DNA from: a virus
IMG/VR virus record: IMGVR_UViG_3300042882_000352
Span: 1-48,165 of that record
Direction: 5' to 3' (one strand)
Length of the DNA stretch: 48,165 bases
The notes below the pieces were generated by a model. It made no database searches. It saw nothing but the letters and a program-made list of their open reading frames with translations, and was not told where the DNA came from. Of the stretch, positions 34,054 to 42,990 are shown piece after piece. Both the position numbers and the translations under genes were made by a program. The first letter of the stretch is position 1. Every line of letters begins with the position of its first letter.

Positions 34054-35721
34054 ATGGCATTTCAATTATCACCAGGGGTTAATGTCTCTGAAGTAGATTT
34101 AACAACGGTTGTACCTTCCGTTGCTACTACTATTGGTGGTTTTGCTGGTAATTTTGCATGGGGACCAATAGATGAGATTACTGCTATTGGTAATGAAATC
34201 CGTCTTGCAGAAACATTTGGCAAACCAGACAGCAACACCTACACACAGTTTTTCACAGCAGCAAACTTCTTATCTTACGGTGCGGATTTACGAGTAGTTC
34301 GTACAGCCAACACGTCAGCTAAAAACGCTACAACTTCAGGTACTGGTTTACAGATTAAAAATAGAACTGCTTATGAGTTGAATAACTCAACCGGTTCAGG
34401 TTCTAACGATTTCGTTGCAAAATACGCTGGTGCGTTGGGCAACTCAATTGGGGTTGCTATTTCAGATTCAAACACACACAATACATGGGCTTATAAGGAC
34501 GATTTCACGTCAGCACCAAGTACATCAGAATACGTTTCACAAAAAGGTGGATCAAACGACGAATTACACATTGTTGTATATGATACATCAGGTGCTGTTT
34601 CTGGTACTGCGAATACTGTTCTAGAGAAATTTGGTTTCGTATCTAAAGCATCAGATGCTAAAAACTCAGATGGTTCTAGCAATTACTACAAAGACGTAGT
34701 CAACAGCCGCTCAAAATGGATCTGGTGGACAAAGCACAACTCGGACGGTACTAACTGGGGTAACACTGCTCCAGGCGTAACTTTCACTAGCTTAGTAGAC
34801 GCCGACGACTTCCAACTATCTGGCGGTTCTGATGGTGCTCCAACAACCGGCGACTTACAACGTGGATACGATTTATTCAGTAATCCTGATGCGATCAACG
34901 TTTCTTTGTTATTGACTGGTGCTACAACTGGAGCAACAATTCCTAACTACGTAACAGCAATTGCAGAATCACGTAAAGATTGCTTAGTGTTTATCTCTCC
35001 TGATTTTGATGATGTTGTCAATAACGCAGGTGATGAATCAACGGATTTGTTGTCTGGTAGAAGTTCATTAACATCATCTTCATACGCTGTGATGGACTCA
35101 GCTTGGAAATATCAATACGACAAATACAGCGACGTGTATCGTTGGATCCCTTTAAATGGTGATGTTGCGGGCTTGTGTGTTCGTACAGACGTAGAACGTG
35201 ATCCTTGGTTCTCACCTGCTGGTTTAAATCGTGGTGTTATTAAGAATGTTGTTAAACTTTCTTGGAACCCAACTAAAGCGGAACGTGATGCTTTGTACTC
35301 TAAGGGTGTTAACCCAGTAGTTACTTTCCCAGGTGAAGGTACAATTCTTTACGGTGATAAAACTCTACTATCTCGTCCGAGCGCATTCGATAGAATTAAC
35401 GTTCGTCGCTTGTTTATTGTATTAGAGAAAGCAATTGCTCGCGCATCACGCTCTTCATTGTTTGAATTCAACGATGAGTTTACTCGCGCACAATTCGTAA
35501 ATCTAGTTGAGCCGTTCTTACGCGATATTCAAGGTCGTCGTGGTATCTTTGATTTCAGAGTTATATGTGACGAAACAAACAACACAGCAGAAATTATTGA
35601 TCGCAACGAGTTTGTCGGTGATATTTACGTTAAACCAGCACGTTCAATAAACTTTATTCAACTTAATTTCGTTGCCGTAAGAACAGGCGTAAGTTTTGAC
35701 GAAATTGTTGGACAATTCTAA
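34054..35721 (+). CDS. 18: Contractile tail sheath protein gp18
   Basis: The 555-residue protein starts AFQLSPGVNVSEVDLTTVVP and continues with SVATTIGGFAGNFAWGPIDE, the universal N-terminal signature of contractile sheath proteins of T4-like phages. The C-terminus RVICDETNNTAEIIDRNEFV then GDIYVKPARSINFIQLNFVA is the conserved sheath core. T4 gp18 is longer (about 659) because of outer protrusion domains; the middle of this protein is correspondingly smaller. By family it polymerises around the tube and contracts on infection. It is followed by the tube gene. Confidence 0.95.
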   Translation: MAFQLSPGVNVSEVDLTTVVPSVATTIGGFAGNFAWGPIDEITAIGNEIRLAETFGKPDSNTYTQFFTAANFLSYGADLRVVRTANTSAKNATTSGTGLQIKNRTAYELNNSTGSGSNDFVAKYAGALGNSIGVAISDSNTHNTWAYKDDFTSAPSTSEYVSQKGGSNDELHIVVYDTSGAVSGTANTVLEKFGFVSKASDAKNSDGSSNYYKDVVNSRSKWIWWTKHNSDGTNWGNTAPGVTFTSLVDADDFQLSGGSDGAPTTGDLQRGYDLFSNPDAINVSLLLTGATTGATIPNYVTAIAESRKDCLVFISPDFDDVVNNAGDESTDLLSGRSSLTSSSYAVMDSAWKYQYDKYSDVYRWIPLNGDVAGLCVRTDVERDPWFSPAGLNRGVIKNVVKLSWNPTKAERDALYSKGVNPVVTFPGEGTILYGDKTLLSRPSAFDRINVRRLFIVLEKAIARASRSSLFEFNDEFTRAQFVNLVEPFLRDIQGRRGIFDFRVICDETNNTAEIIDRNEFVGDIYVKPARSINFIQLNFVAVRTGVSFDEIVGQF

Positions 35722-35727
35722 TAAATA
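35720..35727 (+). promoter_or_regulatory. Possible late promoter for tube gene (AATAAATA)
   Basis: One mismatch to the late octamer, at the sheath/tube gene junction, 18 bases upstream of the gene 19 ATG, which has an AGGAG ribosome site. It may supply the extra tube transcript. The match is weaker than the perfect sites. Confidence 0.4.
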
Positions 35728-35745
35728 GAGAGATAGGAGAAAAAA

Positions 35746-36291
35746 ATGGCTTTTAATGTAAATCAATTCCGCTCTCAGATGACTGGAGACGGTGCTAGAC
35801 CAAACCTGTTCGAGGTAACGCTTCCGTTTCCAGCTTTTGCTGTTCCGGGTAACGCGCAGACTAAACTTACATTTATGTGTAAGACTGCTCAATTACCAGG
35901 TTCTACAGTTAATGCTGTGCCAGTACAATACTTTGGTCGTGAACTAAAGTTTGCTGGTAACAGAACATTTGCTGATTGGACAATCACAGTTATTAACGAT
36001 GAAGATTTTGTAGTTCGTAATGCATTTGAACGTTGGTTAAATGGTTTAAACAGCCACAGTTTAAATGTTCGCAATCCTGCCGCACAAACTCCACTGGGCT
36101 ACACAGTAGACAGCGAAGTTCGTCAATATGGTAAAAATGGTAATATCCTGAAAAAATATAAATTTATCGGTGTATTCCCTACAGACGTATCTCCAATCGA
36201 TGTTGATTGGGGTGCTAACGATACTATTGAGGAATTTTCCGTAACTCTATCATACCAATGGTGGGAATCAGTTGAAGATTTAGTCGTATAA
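35746..36291 (+). CDS. 19: Tail tube protein gp19
   Basis: The 181-residue protein starts AFNVNQFRSQMTGDGARPNL, then FEVTLPFPAFA, FMCKTAQLPGSTVNAVPVQY and FGRELKFAGNRTFADWTITV, NDEDFVVRNAFERWLNGLN, and ends LSYQWWESVEDLVV. These are the recognisable features of T4-like tube proteins (T4 gp19 about 163). By family it forms the hexameric rings through which DNA passes. The gene is followed by a strong terminator hairpin. Confidence 0.95.
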   Translation: MAFNVNQFRSQMTGDGARPNLFEVTLPFPAFAVPGNAQTKLTFMCKTAQLPGSTVNAVPVQYFGRELKFAGNRTFADWTITVINDEDFVVRNAFERWLNGLNSHSLNVRNPAAQTPLGYTVDSEVRQYGKNGNILKKYKFIGVFPTDVSPIDVDWGANDTIEEFSVTLSYQWWESVEDLVV

Positions 36292-36295
36292 GTAC

Positions 36296-36325
36296 TAGGG
36301 GGAGAATACCTCCCCCTATTCTTTA
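36296..36325 (+). terminator. Rho-independent terminator after the tube gene
   Basis: TAGGGGGAG and CTCCCCCTA form a perfect nine-base-pair stem (36296-36304 with 36310-36318) around a five-base loop, followed by TTCTTTATT. The GC-rich stem stands out in this AT-rich genome. It separates the tail tube from the portal gene. Confidence 0.8.
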
Positions 36326-36349
36326 TTATTATGTTAAGGAAAAAAATTC

Positions 36350-37999
36350 GTGGCAATCAAACTATTTGGTTTTAATTTAGGCGCAAAGGATATTGTTAAG
36401 GTTGAAGAACCTCAGCAAACTTCGTTTGCATTACCCACCGCCGCATTAGACGACGGTGCAGTTACTATTACTCAAAACGCTCACTTCGGCACTTACGTCG
36501 ATTTGGAAGGATCCGTTCGTAATGAGTTAGAGCTTATCACTCGTTACAGAGAAATGTCCAACCATCCAGAATGTGAGTCTGCTATTGATGAAATTGTCAA
36601 CGAAGCTATTACTCACGATGAAGATGGTGTTGTGGTTGATATTGTAACAGATAAACTAAAGCAGCCTGATGCTGTTAAAAAGAAAATTCAAGAAGAGTTT
36701 AAAAATATTCTTAAGTTAATGAACTTTTCTAATCTATCTGACGATTTGTTTCGTAGATGGTATATCGATGGTAGACTCTTCTATCACGTAATTGTAGATG
36801 ACCAGAAGCCAAAAGAAGGCATTAAAGAATTAAGATACATTGACCCTCGTAAAATTAGAAAAGTTCGAGAAGTCAGAAAAGATAAAGACCCTAAGACGGG
36901 CGCTGACATTATTAAATCTACTGCGGAATATTATGTGTATTCTGATAGAGGCACAACGACTCAAACATTCGGTGCCAATGTAAATCAAGGTATTAAGATT
37001 GCACCAGATTCTATATTGAATGTAAATTCTGGCATGATGGATGCTAAAAACACATTCGTTATTTCGTATTTACATAAAGCAATCAAACCACTTAATCAAT
37101 TACGTATGATTGAGGATGCCATTGTTATCTATCGTTTATCACGAGCACCTGAAAGACGTATATTTTATATCGACGTTGGTAACTTACCTAAAGGTAAAGC
37201 AGAGCAGTATATGAGAGACGTTATGGTTAAATACCGTAACAAAATGGTATACGATTCAAGCACTGGTGAGTTACGCGATGACCGTAAACACTTATCTATG
37301 CTAGAAGATTTTTGGTTACCTCGTCGTGAGGGTGGTAAGGGCACAGAGATTACTACACTACCACCAGGTCAAAATTTAGGTGAATTAGCTGATGTTCAAT
37401 ACTTTCAAAAGAAACTATTGCAATCGTTGGGTGTTCCATACTCTAGATTAGACGCTCAACAAGGAATGGTTGGTCTAGGTCGAACTACTGAAGTTACAAG
37501 AGACGAATTAAAGTTTGCTAAGTTTATTACACGTATTCGTAATAAGTTCTCTCAAATATTTGATCATGCTCTTGCCACTCAACTAGTGTTGAAAGGTATT
37601 TGTTCTAAAGAAGAATGGCAAACATTTAGAGAAGACATTTACTACGACTACAAGAAAGATAATAACTTCCAGGAATTAAAAGAAGCTGAATTGTTGCGTG
37701 AGCGTCTTAACATGGTAGGCATGATTGATCCATTTGTTGGTAGATATTACTCTCAAGAGTGGGTTAAAAAGAATGTAATGAAGCTAACTGACGAAGAAAT
37801 TGAAGACATGCAAAAGCAGATTGATGCTGAGCCTTCGCCCAATGATGGAAATGGTGCCGAACAAGACATGCAAGGTGAACAAGACCAACAAGAAAGCTCG
37901 CCACCAGTGGATAATACTTACGAGAGAGAAGATTTAGAATCTGAGACGCCTCAGCTAGACTCCGATGTAACTCGTATAACAAAGTATATAAATAAATAA
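36350..37999 (+). CDS. 20: Portal protein gp20
   Basis: The 549-residue protein has the T4-type portal core: YVDLEGSVRNELELITRYRE, MSNHPECESAIDEIVNEAIT, LRYIDPRKIRKVREVRK, VISYLHKAIKPLNQLRMIED, AIVIYRLSRAPERRIFYIDV and LGVPYSRLDAQQGM. T4 gp20 has about 524 residues. By family, twelve copies form the unique vertex, nucleate the prohead and dock gp17 and the neck. The start is GTG at 36350 with AAGGA upstream; an ATG at 36331 is in another frame. The acidic C-terminal tail (about residues 480-535) is Gln/Asp-rich. Confidence 0.95.
   Translation: MAIKLFGFNLGAKDIVKVEEPQQTSFALPTAALDDGAVTITQNAHFGTYVDLEGSVRNELELITRYREMSNHPECESAIDEIVNEAITHDEDGVVVDIVTDKLKQPDAVKKKIQEEFKNILKLMNFSNLSDDLFRRWYIDGRLFYHVIVDDQKPKEGIKELRYIDPRKIRKVREVRKDKDPKTGADIIKSTAEYYVYSDRGTTTQTFGANVNQGIKIAPDSILNVNSGMMDAKNTFVISYLHKAIKPLNQLRMIEDAIVIYRLSRAPERRIFYIDVGNLPKGKAEQYMRDVMVKYRNKMVYDSSTGELRDDRKHLSMLEDFWLPRREGGKGTEITTLPPGQNLGELADVQYFQKKLLQSLGVPYSRLDAQQGMVGLGRTTEVTRDELKFAKFITRIRNKFSQIFDHALATQLVLKGICSKEEWQTFREDIYYDYKKDNNFQELKEAELLRERLNMVGMIDPFVGRYYSQEWVKKNVMKLTDEEIEDMQKQIDAEPSPNDGNGAEQDMQGEQDQQESSPPVDNTYEREDLESETPQLDSDVTRITKYINK
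37987..37994 (+). promoter_or_regulatory. T4-type late promoter in the end of gene 20
   Basis: Perfect TATAAATA overlapping the last codons and stop of the portal gene, 20 bases upstream of the gene 67-position ATG, which follows CAAGGAG. It likely raises expression of the prohead core genes relative to the portal. Confidence 0.7.
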
Positions 38000-38014
38000 A
38001 CAAGGAGAATTATT

Positions 38015-38188
38015 ATGAGTAACGTACAACAATTTATTGATTTAGTAGGACAAGGACAAAACTCACAAGCTCAAGACGCTTTGAGTGATATTCTTTCAGC
38101 CAAAGCTTTTGACGCACTTGAATCATTTAAACAAAACGTTGGTGCAAATTTATTCGCATCTGAAGAAATCGACACAGAAGTAGAATAG
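38015..38188 (+). CDS. 67: Small prohead core protein, gp67 position
   Basis: This 57-residue protein (SNVQQFIDLVGQGQNSQAQ, DALSDILSAKAFDALESF) has an acidic C-terminus. It occupies the place of T4 gene 67 between portal and gene 68/21 genes, and the DIL.AKAFDAL.. motif recurs in homologues of aquatic T4-like phages. By analogy it is an internal scaffold component that is degraded by the gp21 protease. It is shorter than T4 gp67 (about 80). CAAGGAG lies eight bases before the ATG. Confidence 0.7.
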   Translation: MSNVQQFIDLVGQGQNSQAQDALSDILSAKAFDALESFKQNVGANLFASEEIDTEVE

Positions 38189-38198
38189 TAGCTAAATT

Positions 38199-39002
38199 AT
38201 GAAATCATTAAATCAATTTAAAGGTAAGGCGATAATCGAAGAAGAATCAAGTTATTCTAAATTCGATGTGCTTGTTCGTGCTGGTTTGGCAGACAAGACA
38301 CAAATTCAACGTCTTCATAAAGTATTGGATAAGATGAGCGAAGATAGACCTGTGCTAAACAACACAGAAAAAAATCTCGTTCAAAATCTATTGAGTAGAA
38401 TGGTTGATTTAATCACTAACAATCAGCAAATCTTTCAAAAGACAAAGCAAGCTGTTAGAGAAGACATTAGTGAGGGTGTAGTTGTAGCTGCTGATAAAAC
38501 ATACAACCCTTACACAGGTAAAAAATATCCTGCACACAGAAAAACTATGGGCGCTAGAAAAGAAGAACCTTCACCACCGCCAGTAGTTCAAGAAAATGTG
38601 GGTGGTATTCCATTCATTCTTGTTTTGAAAAGAAAAGCGATAAGACAGTATCCAGATGGCACTAAGGTAGCTCTATATCAAAATGAAAGATTAGGCAAGT
38701 ATTTCAGTGTTCCATATACAGACACTAAATCTGTTGATGCTGTTATTCAGTCTGAGAGTGTAGAAGATATTAAGGGTAGCGTTTTCGATAGTCTCAAATT
38801 CATTGCAGAGTCTAAGCAACCAAACTATGTTTTGTTTGATAGTGGGTCCAGTAGACTAGTTGATGTTGATACAGCAACAGCTATCGTAGAAACTTATAAT
38901 TCTTTAGAAGAAGATAATCAACAAAAACTTGTTGAAAGTGTAAGTAAAGATAAGTCGTCATTTAAGACTATTTCTGAATTTGCTTGGAAACATTACAAAT
39001 AA
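38199..39002 (+). CDS. Conserved head-region protein (267 aa)
   Basis: The 267-residue protein has an N-terminal helical half (FDVLVRAGLADKTQIQRLHK, VLDKMSEDRPVLNNTEKNLV, RMVDLITNNQQIFQKTKQAV) that I recognise as a conserved block in aquatic T4-like phages between genes 67 and 68. A basic linker with AADKTYNPYTGKKYPAHRK leads to a second, unrecognised half (YPDGTKVALYQNERLGKYFS). It is probably a prohead-core or head-associated protein by position; no enzymatic motif is seen. Its TAA overlaps the next ATG. Confidence 0.65.
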   Translation: MKSLNQFKGKAIIEEESSYSKFDVLVRAGLADKTQIQRLHKVLDKMSEDRPVLNNTEKNLVQNLLSRMVDLITNNQQIFQKTKQAVREDISEGVVVAADKTYNPYTGKKYPAHRKTMGARKEEPSPPPVVQENVGGIPFILVLKRKAIRQYPDGTKVALYQNERLGKYFSVPYTDTKSVDAVIQSESVEDIKGSVFDSLKFIAESKQPNYVLFDSGSSRLVDVDTATAIVETYNSLEEDNQQKLVESVSKDKSSFKTISEFAWKHYK

Positions 39003-39433
39003 TGTTTATTGAGTCTTTTATCAGAGGCAAAATAATTGAAGCGAAGGGTGAGATATTAGAAAGACTCAACGAAATTGCCGCAAAGAAGCTAGAAGAAGCC
39101 AAGAAATACATTGCTTCTGATATGTTTGAGGAAGTTGAGAGTTTACTAGACGAAGGTAATATTTTGCGTATGGGTCGAGTATTGAAGATTCGTAGACGTA
39201 TTAGACGTAATAAAAAAGGTAGAATTGTTGTACAACGAAATGTTCGCAAATCTGCTATTAAAGGTTATAGGTTATCTGGTAACACTGTTAAAAGAATACC
39301 AGCTACCGCAAGAATTCAAAAAGCACGTAAATTGAAACGATACTGGAAAACAAAGGGTCGTTCAAAAATGAAAAGAACACTACTAAAACGTAAAATGTCT
39401 ATAAGAAGACGTAAATCAATGGGAATAAAATAA
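39002..39433 (+). CDS. 68: Basic prohead core-like protein, gp68 position
   Basis: The 143-residue protein (T4 gp68 is about 141) has a helical N-terminal half (FIESFIRGKIIEAKGEILER, LNEIAAKKLEEAKKYIASDM) and an extremely basic C-terminal half rich in Arg/Lys (RRRIRRNKKGRIVVQRNVRK, KRKMSIRRRKSMG). The ATG at 39002, overlapping the upstream stop, is preferred over the earlier in-frame start at 38984. Position and pattern fit the gp68 prohead core protein; the basic tail probably contacts scaffold acidic surfaces or DNA. Confidence 0.65.
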   Translation: MFIESFIRGKIIEAKGEILERLNEIAAKKLEEAKKYIASDMFEEVESLLDEGNILRMGRVLKIRRRIRRNKKGRIVVQRNVRKSAIKGYRLSGNTVKRIPATARIQKARKLKRYWKTKGRSKMKRTLLKRKMSIRRRKSMGIK

Positions 39434-39434
39434 A

Positions 39435-39812
39435 ATGCCTTACGAAATTATTAACAGTAATCGCTCAAAATCAGTTGTTCGCGTTGTTGGTAACACCGCA
39501 ACCCTTATGACTTTGTCTCAACTATCGTCAAACGTAAGTAACGAGACTGTTACAGGCGCTTCAATATCACAAGTATTTTCTACTTCTGACGGTACTTGGA
39601 ATGTGTATCGCGGCAACGATGCCAGCGGCACTCTTGTTATGCAACTTAACGGCGAAAATGTATTACCTCTATCACAATCTGATATTGCGGTAGCTAATAA
39701 CTCAACCGCAAATATCTACGTGACTAATAGTGGTACCGTGGGAACACTAATTATTCAACTAAGTAAAACAGCTACATACTTACGCGATGTAGATACAGGA
39801 CAATTAATCTAA
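39435..39812 (+). CDS. Beta-rich virion protein between 68 and 21
   Basis: This 125-residue protein (PYEIINSNRSKSVVRVVGNT, WNVYRGNDASGTLVMQLNG ... LRDVDTGQLI) is all-beta, with a short ordered sandwich-like pattern. A similar small protein at this place is common in aquatic T4-like phages. A virion (possibly head decoration) role is inferred only from location; no domain is recognised. It starts two bases after the gene 68 stop and lies one base before gene 21. Confidence 0.65.
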   Translation: MPYEIINSNRSKSVVRVVGNTATLMTLSQLSSNVSNETVTGASISQVFSTSDGTWNVYRGNDASGTLVMQLNGENVLPLSQSDIAVANNSTANIYVTNSGTVGTLIIQLSKTATYLRDVDTGQLI

Positions 39813-39813
39813 A

Positions 39814-40464
39814 ATGAAACTTATTACAGAAAATATCGAAGACGTTAAGTATCTTACTGAATCGACAGAAAGCGGTAAAAAGCAACTTTTTATTGAAGGT
39901 CCTTTTTTAGTTGCTGACGAGCCTAATCGCAATCGTCGTATGTATAATTTGAACACTCTTAAAAAAGAAGTTGATAGGTATAATGAAGAATACGTTAAAA
40001 CTAATCGTGCGTTAGGTGAGTTGGGTCATCCTGATACTCCTACACTTAATCTTGAGCGTGTATCGCACAAAATTGTATCATTGAAACAAGAAGGTAATAG
40101 ATTTATCGGTCGTGCTTTAATTTTAGATACCCCATATGGTAACATTGTTAAGAATTTTATCGATTCTGGTGTTAACTTAGGAGTATCATCCCGTGGTATG
40201 GGTTCTGTCGTTCCTAGAAATGACGGTATCAATATTGTACAAGACGATTTTCGTCTTGCTACTGCCGCGGATATTGTAGCAGACCCATCTGCACCTGGTG
40301 CCTTTGTTAACGGCATTATGGAAGGCAAGGAATGGCTATTTGTCGAGGGTCGATTCGTAGAGGTCGACATAGAAAACGCAAAGCGTCAAATTATGAAAGC
40401 ATCTCGCAAGGACATTGAGCACGTTGCTCTTGGCTTGTTTGAAGGCTTTTTACGAAAACTTTAA
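39814..40464 (+). CDS. 21: Prohead protease gp21
   Basis: The 216-residue protein (T4 gp21 about 212) has GPFLVADEPNRNRRMYNLNT, GELGHPDTPTLNLERVSHKI with candidate catalytic H72 (or H85), a GRALILDTPYGNIVKNFI strand and NLGVSSRGMGSV with candidate nucleophile S125/S126. This is the T4/HK97-type prohead protease fold. By family it cuts scaffold and capsid proteins at (I/L)-x-E sites during head maturation and destroys itself. The assignment of the exact triad is inferred. Confidence 0.9.
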   Translation: MKLITENIEDVKYLTESTESGKKQLFIEGPFLVADEPNRNRRMYNLNTLKKEVDRYNEEYVKTNRALGELGHPDTPTLNLERVSHKIVSLKQEGNRFIGRALILDTPYGNIVKNFIDSGVNLGVSSRGMGSVVPRNDGINIVQDDFRLATAADIVADPSAPGAFVNGIMEGKEWLFVEGRFVEVDIENAKRQIMKASRKDIEHVALGLFEGFLRKL

Positions 40465-40467
40465 TAT

Positions 40468-40475
40468 TATAAATA
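40468..40475 (+). promoter_or_regulatory. T4-type late promoter for scaffold/capsid genes
   Basis: Perfect TATAAATA three bases after the gene 21 stop and 30 bases before the gene 22 ATG (AAAGGAGA ribosome site). It is embedded in an AT-only inverted repeat region. It is the expected strong late promoter for 22 and 23. Confidence 0.8.
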
Positions 40476-40505
40476 ATATAATATAAAAACAAAGGAGATT
40501 TACTA

Positions 40506-41543
40506 ATGGCAACAAATAAACTTTTTGAAGCTGCCGCCGATATTCTAGCTAGAAGCAAATCATCTGCACCAGCAGAAGCTATGCCTAAACTAGATGGTGA
40601 AGGCTATGAAGATTTAGGTGGTCCAACACCTGAAAACTCTAAACCTGACGACGATTCAAATAAAATCCACGCAGGTAAAGGCGCTAAAGAAGCACCAAAA
40701 CCAACAACAAAACCATCAGCAGCTTCAGCTAAAATGGAAGAAGCTGAAACAGAAGATGAAGTTATTGCTGAAGAAGATACAGAAACTTTGTCCCAAGATT
40801 TAAAAGACCAAGTTCAAGAAGATATCGAAGCTATGTTTGCTGACGATTCAACTATTTCTGAATCTTTCAAATCAAAAGCAACTACAATTTTTGAAGCACG
40901 TGTTTATGACCGTGTATCACAAATTCAAGAAGAAATTGAAACCCGCTATGCCGGTATGCTTGAAGAAGCTATCGATGCGGTTAAAACAGAATTGACTGAA
41001 CAAGTTGATGACTACTTAAACTACGTAGTTGAACATTGGATTGAAGAAAACCAAATTGCAATCGAAAAAGGTCTACGCTCAGAATTGACTGAAGACTTTA
41101 TTTCTGGTTTACGTAACTTATTTGCTGAACATTACATTGATGTTCCAGAAGATAAAGTTGATCTAGTGGAAGAGTTAGCAGTTAAAGTAGAAACACTAGA
41201 AGGTCAATTGAATGAAGAAATTGAACGTGGTATTTCATACAAGAAAGCTCTTGTTGAATCTACCAAAAACGAAATCTTGCATATTGTTTGTGAAGGTCTT
41301 ACAACAACTCAAGTTGAAAAAGTCAGGTCACTCGTAGAGAGTGCAGAATTCTCCACAGCGGAAGAATACGCAGAAAAACTTGAAACTATTCGTGAGAACT
41401 ACTTCCCTTCAGGCGTTAAAAAAGCTGAAGAAAATCAATTGCACGAAGAAATCTTGAATGATGGCACTACTAAGGCTCAATACATTGATCCATTTGTAGC
41501 CGCTGTTACAAACAACATTTCAAAAATTAACAGAAATAACTAA
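40506..41543 (+). CDS. 22: Prohead scaffold protein gp22
   Basis: The 345-residue protein has a low-complexity Pro/Lys/Glu-rich N-terminal part followed by long acidic helices (LKDQVQEDIEAMFADDSTIS, EEAIDAVKTELTEQVDDYLN, YVVEHWIEENQIAIEKGL, LRNLFAEHYIDVPEDKVDL). It directly precedes the major capsid gene. These are the features of gp22, the main core around which the capsid assembles, later cleaved by gp21. It is longer than T4 gp22 (about 269). Confidence 0.9.
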   Translation: MATNKLFEAAADILARSKSSAPAEAMPKLDGEGYEDLGGPTPENSKPDDDSNKIHAGKGAKEAPKPTTKPSAASAKMEEAETEDEVIAEEDTETLSQDLKDQVQEDIEAMFADDSTISESFKSKATTIFEARVYDRVSQIQEEIETRYAGMLEEAIDAVKTELTEQVDDYLNYVVEHWIEENQIAIEKGLRSELTEDFISGLRNLFAEHYIDVPEDKVDLVEELAVKVETLEGQLNEEIERGISYKKALVESTKNEILHIVCEGLTTTQVEKVRSLVESAEFSTAEEYAEKLETIRENYFPSGVKKAEENQLHEEILNDGTTKAQYIDPFVAAVTNNISKINRNN

Positions 41544-41560
41544 AACCCCAGGAGAAATAT

Positions 41561-42895
41561 ATGTACTTATCAGAAGATATTCAAAAGAAATGGCAACCTG
41601 TGTTAGAGCACAGCGACTTGCCAGAAATTAAAGACCCATATCGTAAAGCTGTTACAGCTTTAGTATTGGAAAACCAACAACAAGCTATGCTTAAAGAAGG
41701 CGGCATGCTTAACGAAACAGCACCAACCAACTCATTGGGTGGTACAGGCTTCTCAGGCGGTTCAACAGCTACTGGTCCAGTTGCTGGTTTTGATCCAATC
41801 TTGATCAGCTTAGTTCGTCGTTCATTACCTAACTTAATCGCTTACGATATCGCTGGTGTTCAACCAATGACTGGCCCTACAGGCTTGATTTTCGCAATGC
41901 GTTCAACAACAGGTACTGACCGCGATATCAACGCTGGTGCAGTAGAAGCTTTCTACAACGAAGCTAACACATCACACTCTGGTGCTGGTACACAAGCTGG
42001 CTTCTCATTAGCTGCTAACACTGCTTTAGGTAACGGTAACGTATTCGCTACTGCTCTTAACAGCGGTACAGGTATGGCTACATCAGTTGCTGAAGGTATC
42101 GACTTAGCTGAAATGGGCTTCTCAATCGAGAAAGTTTCTGTTACTGCTAAAACTCGTGGTTTGAAAGCAGCTTACTCAATGGAATTAGCACAAGACTTGA
42201 AAGCAGTTCACGGTCTTGACGCTGAAACTGAATTAGCTAACATCTTGTCAGCAGAAATCTTGGCTGAAATCAACCGTGAAGTTCTACGTACAATCTACAC
42301 AGTAGCTAAAGTTGGTGCTCAAGTTGGTACAACTACTGCTGGTACATTTGACTTAGATACAGATTCTAACGGTCGTTGGATGGTAGAAAAAGTTAAAGGT
42401 TTAGCATTCCAAATCGAACGCGAAGCTAACACAATTGCTAAAACTACTCGTCGTGGTAAAGGTAACGTGTTAATCGTTTCTTCAGATGTTGCTTCTGCTT
42501 TAGCTATGTCAGGTATTCTTGACTATCAATCAGCTTTAGCTGGCCAAGTTAACTTAACTGTTGACGATACTGGTAACACATTTGCTGGTACTTTGTTTGG
42601 TCGTATCAAAGTGTATATCGATCCATATTTCCCAACAACTTCAACTTCAGAGTTTGCTGTTGTAGGTTATAAAGGTTCTAACGCTTATGATGCTGGTTTG
42701 TTCTATTGCCCATACGTTCCATTGCAAATGGTTCGTGCTGTAGATACAACTACATTCCAACCAAAAATCGGTTTCAAAACTCGTTACGGTCTAGTTGCTA
42801 ACCCATTTGCCGAAGGTACTACACAAGGTACTGGTTTATTAACAGCTAAATCAAACGTTTACTACCGTGCGTTTAAAATCTCTAACATTATGTAA
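41561..42895 (+). CDS. 23: Major capsid protein gp23
   Basis: The 444-residue protein (T4 gp23 about 521) has the N-terminal EDIQKKWQPVLEHSDLPEI, a gp21-type cleavage motif L50-N51-E52 followed by TAP, then FDPILISLVRRSLPNLIAYD and IAGVQPMTGPTGLIFAMRS. These are invariant in gp23 of aquatic T4-like phages. The remainder (MGFSIEKVSVTAKTRGLKAA, YSMELAQDLKAVHGLDAE, GLVANPFAEG) is the HK97-fold core. Codon usage is smoother and richer in a restricted set of codons than in most neighbours, fitting high expression. CCAGGAG lies before the ATG. A strong terminator follows. Confidence 0.97.
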   Translation: MYLSEDIQKKWQPVLEHSDLPEIKDPYRKAVTALVLENQQQAMLKEGGMLNETAPTNSLGGTGFSGGSTATGPVAGFDPILISLVRRSLPNLIAYDIAGVQPMTGPTGLIFAMRSTTGTDRDINAGAVEAFYNEANTSHSGAGTQAGFSLAANTALGNGNVFATALNSGTGMATSVAEGIDLAEMGFSIEKVSVTAKTRGLKAAYSMELAQDLKAVHGLDAETELANILSAEILAEINREVLRTIYTVAKVGAQVGTTTAGTFDLDTDSNGRWMVEKVKGLAFQIEREANTIAKTTRRGKGNVLIVSSDVASALAMSGILDYQSALAGQVNLTVDDTGNTFAGTLFGRIKVYIDPYFPTTSTSEFAVVGYKGSNAYDAGLFYCPYVPLQMVRAVDTTTFQPKIGFKTRYGLVANPFAEGTTQGTGLLTAKSNVYYRAFKISNIM

Positions 42896-42930
42896 GAGAA
42901 CTAAGTCACCGTTTTAAAAGAGTGACACTT

Positions 42931-42963
42931 AAAAGAGAGAATCGAAAGGTTCTCTCTTTTTTT
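42931..42963 (+). terminator. Strong rho-independent terminator after gene 23
   Basis: AAAAGAGAGAA and TTCTCTCTTTT pair in an eleven-base stem (42931-42941 with 42950-42960), extendable by a T-G and a C-G pair to close a GAAA tetraloop. The T run continues to 42963. It ends the capsid transcript. Confidence 0.85.
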
Positions 42964-42977
42964 ATCTTTAAATCTTA

Positions 42978-42985
42978 TATAAATA
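42978..42985 (+). promoter_or_regulatory. T4-type late promoter abutting gene 3-position start
   Basis: Perfect TATAAATA ending five bases before the ATG at 42991. The predicted start of transcription is at or very near the ATG, leaving no room for a ribosome-binding leader. Confidence 0.65.
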
Positions 42986-42990
42986 CACTT

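Noticed and set aside
42922-42990. Upstream start for the gp3-position protein
   Set aside because: The extra 23 residues would be coded by the gene 23 terminator and late promoter.
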